Positions 6,845-8,825 of a stretch of DNA of 8,825 nt are shown in pieces. Below the pieces are notes generated by a model. It saw only the letters and a program-made list of their open reading frames with translations, was not told where the DNA came from and ran no database searches. This stretch comes from Anaeromyxobacter dehalogenans (GTDB lineage Bacteria > Myxococcota_A > UBA9042 > DTJE01): positions 1 to 8,825 of the forward strand of contig DYKK01000130.1 in NCBI GenBank assembly GCA_020722625.1, read 5' to 3'. The first letter of the stretch is position 1; each line of letters opens with the position of its first letter. Position numbers and translations under genes: made by a program.

Positions 6845-7039
6845 TCAATCACGTCCACAGCGTGCCCTGCGCCAGCGGACCTCGTCCGGGCCGTCCCCGG
6901 ACCACACCTCGATCAGGCCCGAGCGGGGGAGTCGCGCGGCCAGCAGCATCTGGACGCGCCGGCGCACCTCGTCCGGCGAGGGGTCGTCGCGGTGCAGGAT
7001 CACGAGCCGGCCCAGGGTCGTCAGGGTGACATGGGTCAT
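6845..7039 (-). CDS. Small protein of unknown function upstream of nusA
   Basis: I do not recognise this 64-residue protein. It starts MTHVTLTTLGRLVILHRDD and then has a charged helix-like stretch (SPDEVRRRVQMLLAARL), followed by GLIEVWSGDGPDEVRW and a basic end. The order of segments suggests a small strand-helix-strand fold. There is no signal peptide or membrane segment. Support for a real gene is a GGAGGT Shine-Dalgarno (7046-7051) 6 nt before the ATG and third codon positions that are almost all G or C until the last few codons. Longer versions starting at 7120 lack such a site and begin in less gene-like sequence. It is on the same strand as nusA, in the place where rimP often stands, but it has no resemblance to RimP that I can see and is much shorter. 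A candidate nusA promoter lies between the two genes. Confidence 0.6.
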   Translation of the reverse strand: MTHVTLTTLGRLVILHRDDPSPDEVRRRVQMLLAARLPRSGLIEVWSGDGPDEVRWRRARCGRD

Positions 7040-7133
7040 GGGAAGACCTCCGCGGGTGCTCACCCCCTCTATCGAGAGAAACGCCAAAGCGTTCCACGAC
7101 CGCTGTCCGCCGAGAGGCATCCTGCACTGTCCG

Positions 7134-7875
7134 GTGGTCGCCCAGTGCTCCCCGGGAGGGGCCTGGACCTACTCATCGGATTGCACCGGTGTGCCGGACT
7201 GCGTGTGCGCGCCGGAGCAGGCCGACGAGCGCTGCGAGGACTCGAACCCCACGTCGTTGCGCGTGAACGAATACACCTGGGGCATGCACTCGCAGGTAGA
7301 TGCGGCGGTGGCCCCCGAGGGTTCCTCGATCGTGGTGTGGACGTTCATGCTCGACCTGTCCCTGTGCCCCCAAGAGACCTATTTGAACCGTGAAATCCTC
7401 GGCCGCAGGTTCGGACCGGACGGGAAGCCGCTCGGAGGGGATTTCGTGGTCGGCGCGGACCGCGAGTCCGATGTGGGCAACCCCGTGGTGGCCGCGGGGG
7501 AGGATGGACGGTTTGTCGTCGCCTGGTACGACGAAGATATTCAGAACGCGGACCAGTCCTTCGGCGCGGTGCGGGTCCGTCGGTACGCCCCGGACGGTTC
7601 GCCGATCGGACCCGTTCAGGTCGTCGAGGGATTCCACATCGGGCCGCTCGATGCGGCAGTCCTGGCGAACGGGGACTTCCTGGTCGCGGGCATGAACGTG
7701 ACCGTCGTGGAAGGCGAGTCCCACGGGAGACCGGCCGTCCGCGTCTTTGCGGCGGACGGTACGCCGAGCAAGCATCCGACGATATTCGAGACAGAAAATG
7801 GGATGGACCACGTCCTCGTGGCGCCGCTGTCCTCGGACCGGGCCGTCCTGGCTGGGACGCGCGGCAAGGAGTGCG
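7134..7875 (+). pseudogene. Remnant of a secreted-type repeat protein (no credible start or end)
   Basis: This is the only plausible plus-strand coding sequence. The frame reads well from about 7134 to 7875. It has a Cys-rich head (about 7140-7240, five Cys in SPGGAWTYSSDCTGVPDCVC and onward). Then come three units of about 55-60 residues, each with a strand pair like VAAGEDGRFVVAWYDED and a linker like RRFGPDGKPLG / RRYAPDGSPIG / RVFAADGTPSK. This pattern is common in large extracellular propeller-like proteins of Deltaproteobacteria and Myxococcota. There is no start codon with a ribosome-binding site and no signal peptide; the GTG at 7134 is only the first codon that looks coding. After about 7875 codon use becomes unlike a gene (AGG, AGA, AAC) although the frame stays open to 8105. 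I read it as a fragment that has lost both ends. A real gene with an unrecognised start is possible. Confidence 0.55.
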
Positions 7876-8088
7876 TTAAGAGGTGCTGGGTTTCGAGCGC
7901 GTCGCCGAGAAACCGTAGGGAAAAGGACGATCCGGGACCCGGCCGGGAACCGCAGGGGGTCACAGCGCAATCCGGCGAAACTCCTCCCTGCCCACCCGAA
8001 GCCCAGGCTGAAGCGACTGCCCGCCCCGGGTCCGGGTCGGGCTGCCCCGCGTGGAAGGTAGGACGGACAGGGCGCGGCAGGCGCGCCG
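7876..8088. other. Apparently non-coding stretch with a possible second gene remnant
   Basis: No frame on either strand looks like a gene here. At 7880-7918 the plus strand reads E-V-L-G-F-E-R-V-A-E-K-P and a TAG stop, immediately preceded by an in-frame TAA at 7877. This resembles the extreme end of another coding sequence joined to the broken gene at about 7875, but twelve codons prove nothing. Further on there is an imperfect palindrome (7934-7951) and short GC-rich repeats near 8026-8042. Confidence 0.4.
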
Positions 8089-8739
8089 TCACAGGCGCAG
8101 GATGAGCCTGAACTGGAAGACGTGGGTGACTTGCCAATCGGGTTTCGAGCGGCGGCTGGATTCGAGGTCGTAGAAGAGGCGGACGCGCAGGCCCTTGCCG
8201 GCCAGCAGGTCGATCCCGGCCTTGGCGTCGTTCATGTTCAGGCGCGCCTGGTCGGCGTCCATGCGGATCTCGTCGGCGACCCACAGGCGCAGCCAGGTCA
8301 GGCCGGGATCGAAGTGCAGATCGAGGTTGTTCCGGTAGCGGTAGAAGGACGAGGAAAGGCCGGGCCGGATGTGCAGCTCGTTGCCGTGGCGATCGGCGAT
8401 GGTCAGCGGTCCAACCTCGACGTGCACGATCAGGTCCAGCACCGCCATGTGCCAGATCTCGTGGTCCTTGGAAACCTTGTCCTTGTGGGCGTAGTAGGTC
8501 TGCAGGGTGAGCCAGGGCAGCACGTCCGAGCGCAGGCCGGCGAAGAGCTTCAGGTACACCAGTCCCTGGTCGCGGAAGCGCTCCTCGGTGCGCAGCATCG
8601 GGCGCAGGTTGAAAGACCCGGCCTGGATCACCTGATGGTCCAGGTCCACGATGAAGCGGAACTCGCCCTCGGCCCGGGCGGCCCGGCCGCAAAGCAGCAC
8701 GGCCGCCATCAGGAACGCCGCTGTCCCCGTTCGGCGCAT
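8089..8739 (-). CDS. DUF2490-type outer-membrane beta-barrel protein
   Basis: The 216-residue protein starts with a signal peptide (MRRTGTAAFLMAAVLLCGRAARA, cleavage likely after ARA at about 23). The remainder alternates hydrophobic and polar residues in short strands typical of an outer-membrane barrel. The pattern matches DUF2490: a TEERF strand, LKLFAGLRSDVLPWLTLQTYYAHK with the family's Tyr-rich turn, ELHIRPGLSSSFYRYRNNLDLHF, LWVADEIRMD, and a repeated ending (VRLFYDLESSRRSKPDWQVTHVFQFRLIL). The last residues are hydrophobic (RLILRL), as at the end of a barrel. The function of DUF2490 is unknown. The ATG at 8739 has GAGGA (8747-8751) 7 nt upstream, overlapping the stop of the preceding membrane-protein gene, 10 bp away, so the two are probably one operon. 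Confidence 0.8.
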   Translation of the reverse strand: MRRTGTAAFLMAAVLLCGRAARAEGEFRFIVDLDHQVIQAGSFNLRPMLRTEERFRDQGLVYLKLFAGLRSDVLPWLTLQTYYAHKDKVSKDHEIWHMAVLDLIVHVEVGPLTIADRHGNELHIRPGLSSSFYRYRNNLDLHFDPGLTWLRLWVADEIRMDADQARLNMNDAKAGIDLLAGKGLRVRLFYDLESSRRSKPDWQVTHVFQFRLILRL

Positions 8740-8749
8740 CCCGCCGTCC

Positions 8750-8825
8750 TCAGGCCACCAGGTCGAAGACCATCTTGGCGGCGATCCCCAGCAAGACGAT
8801 GCCGATGATCAACTGGACCTGGCGG
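8750..8825 (-). CDS. C-terminal end of a membrane protein (partial)
   Basis: The last 24 codons of a gene that enters from the right edge read RQVQLIIGIVLLGIAAKMVF and DLVA, then TGA at 8752-8750. This is one hydrophobic membrane helix with a Lys and a short tail, as at the end of multi-pass transporters (for example TerC-, TauE- or MntP-like proteins), but the family cannot be fixed from so little. The stop overlaps the ribosome-binding site of the DUF2490 gene, which suggests coupled translation and a shared envelope role. Confidence 0.7.
   Translation of the reverse strand, partial: RQVQLIIGIVLLGIAAKMVFDLVA

Noticed and set aside
5422..7029. Plus-strand open frame of 535 codons opposite nusA
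   Set aside because: It mirrors nusA and ends in Arg/Pro/Gly-rich sequence; the nusA frame has unmistakable domains, so this is its antisense shadow.
6849..7127. Second minus-strand open frame of 92 codons over the small gene
   Set aside because: It overlaps the 64-residue gene almost entirely in another frame, lacks a ribosome-binding site, and is rich in Pro/Arg/Gly like a shadow.
7917..7951. Rho-independent terminator downstream of the DUF2490 gene
   Set aside because: On the minus strand an imperfect palindrome (7934-7951) is followed some bases later by CCTTTTCCC, but the stem has internal mismatches, the T-run is short and displaced, and it lies about 140 nt past the stop.
1..8825. 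A new multi-gene defence, mobile or biosynthetic system, or a CRISPR array
   Set aside because: Nothing supports one: there are no spaced repeats, no nuclease/reverse transcriptase/toxin pairs, and no integrase. Most of the window is a standard translation operon.

Overview
This is a GC-rich window (about 70% G+C by eye) from a Gram-negative bacterium. The translation genes read like those of Deltaproteobacteria/Myxococcota or a similarly GC-rich phylum such as Rokubacteria. The phylum is inferred from the look of the proteins and the gene order; I could not test it.

Positions 1-6627 hold a compact minus-strand operon of the classic transcription/translation type, read right to left: nusA, ylxR (rnpM), infB, a DUF503/YlxP protein, rbfA, truB and a WalJ/YycJ-type metallo-beta-lactamase-fold protein. 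A further gene probably starts at the left edge. The genes are packed tightly. Four junctions show 4-bp stop/start overlaps (TTGA, GTGA, ATGA, and GTGA at the edge), the rbfA junction offers another GTGA, and ylxR overlaps infB by 20 bp. Several starts are GTG or TTG, which points to translational coupling. Together the products act in transcription elongation and antitermination (NusA), RNase P modulation (YlxR), initiation (IF2), 30S maturation (RbfA) and tRNA pseudouridylation (TruB). rimP and ylxQ, common partners in this operon, are absent. TruB is short and lacks the usual C-terminal domain.

Positions 6628-6844 form the upstream region of nusA. It has a candidate sigma70-type promoter, a perfect 7-2-7 palindrome at its -10/start point, a 10-bp-phased direct repeat just upstream, and a roughly 150-nt leader with small hairpins. 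Next comes a 64-codon minus-strand gene of unknown function with a good ribosome-binding site.

Positions 7040-8088 look like an accessory scar. A plus-strand fragment of a secreted-type, Cys-rich, repeat-containing protein has no credible start or end. It is followed by about 210 bp of apparently non-coding sequence that may begin with the last codons of another gene.

Positions 8089-8825 carry a DUF2490-type outer-membrane beta-barrel protein and the last 24 codons of a membrane protein, both on the minus strand and probably co-transcribed.

I see no CRISPR array, RNA gene, intact mobile element or new multi-gene system. The most interesting places are the nusA upstream region with its small unknown gene, the truncated TruB, and the damaged plus-strand gene.
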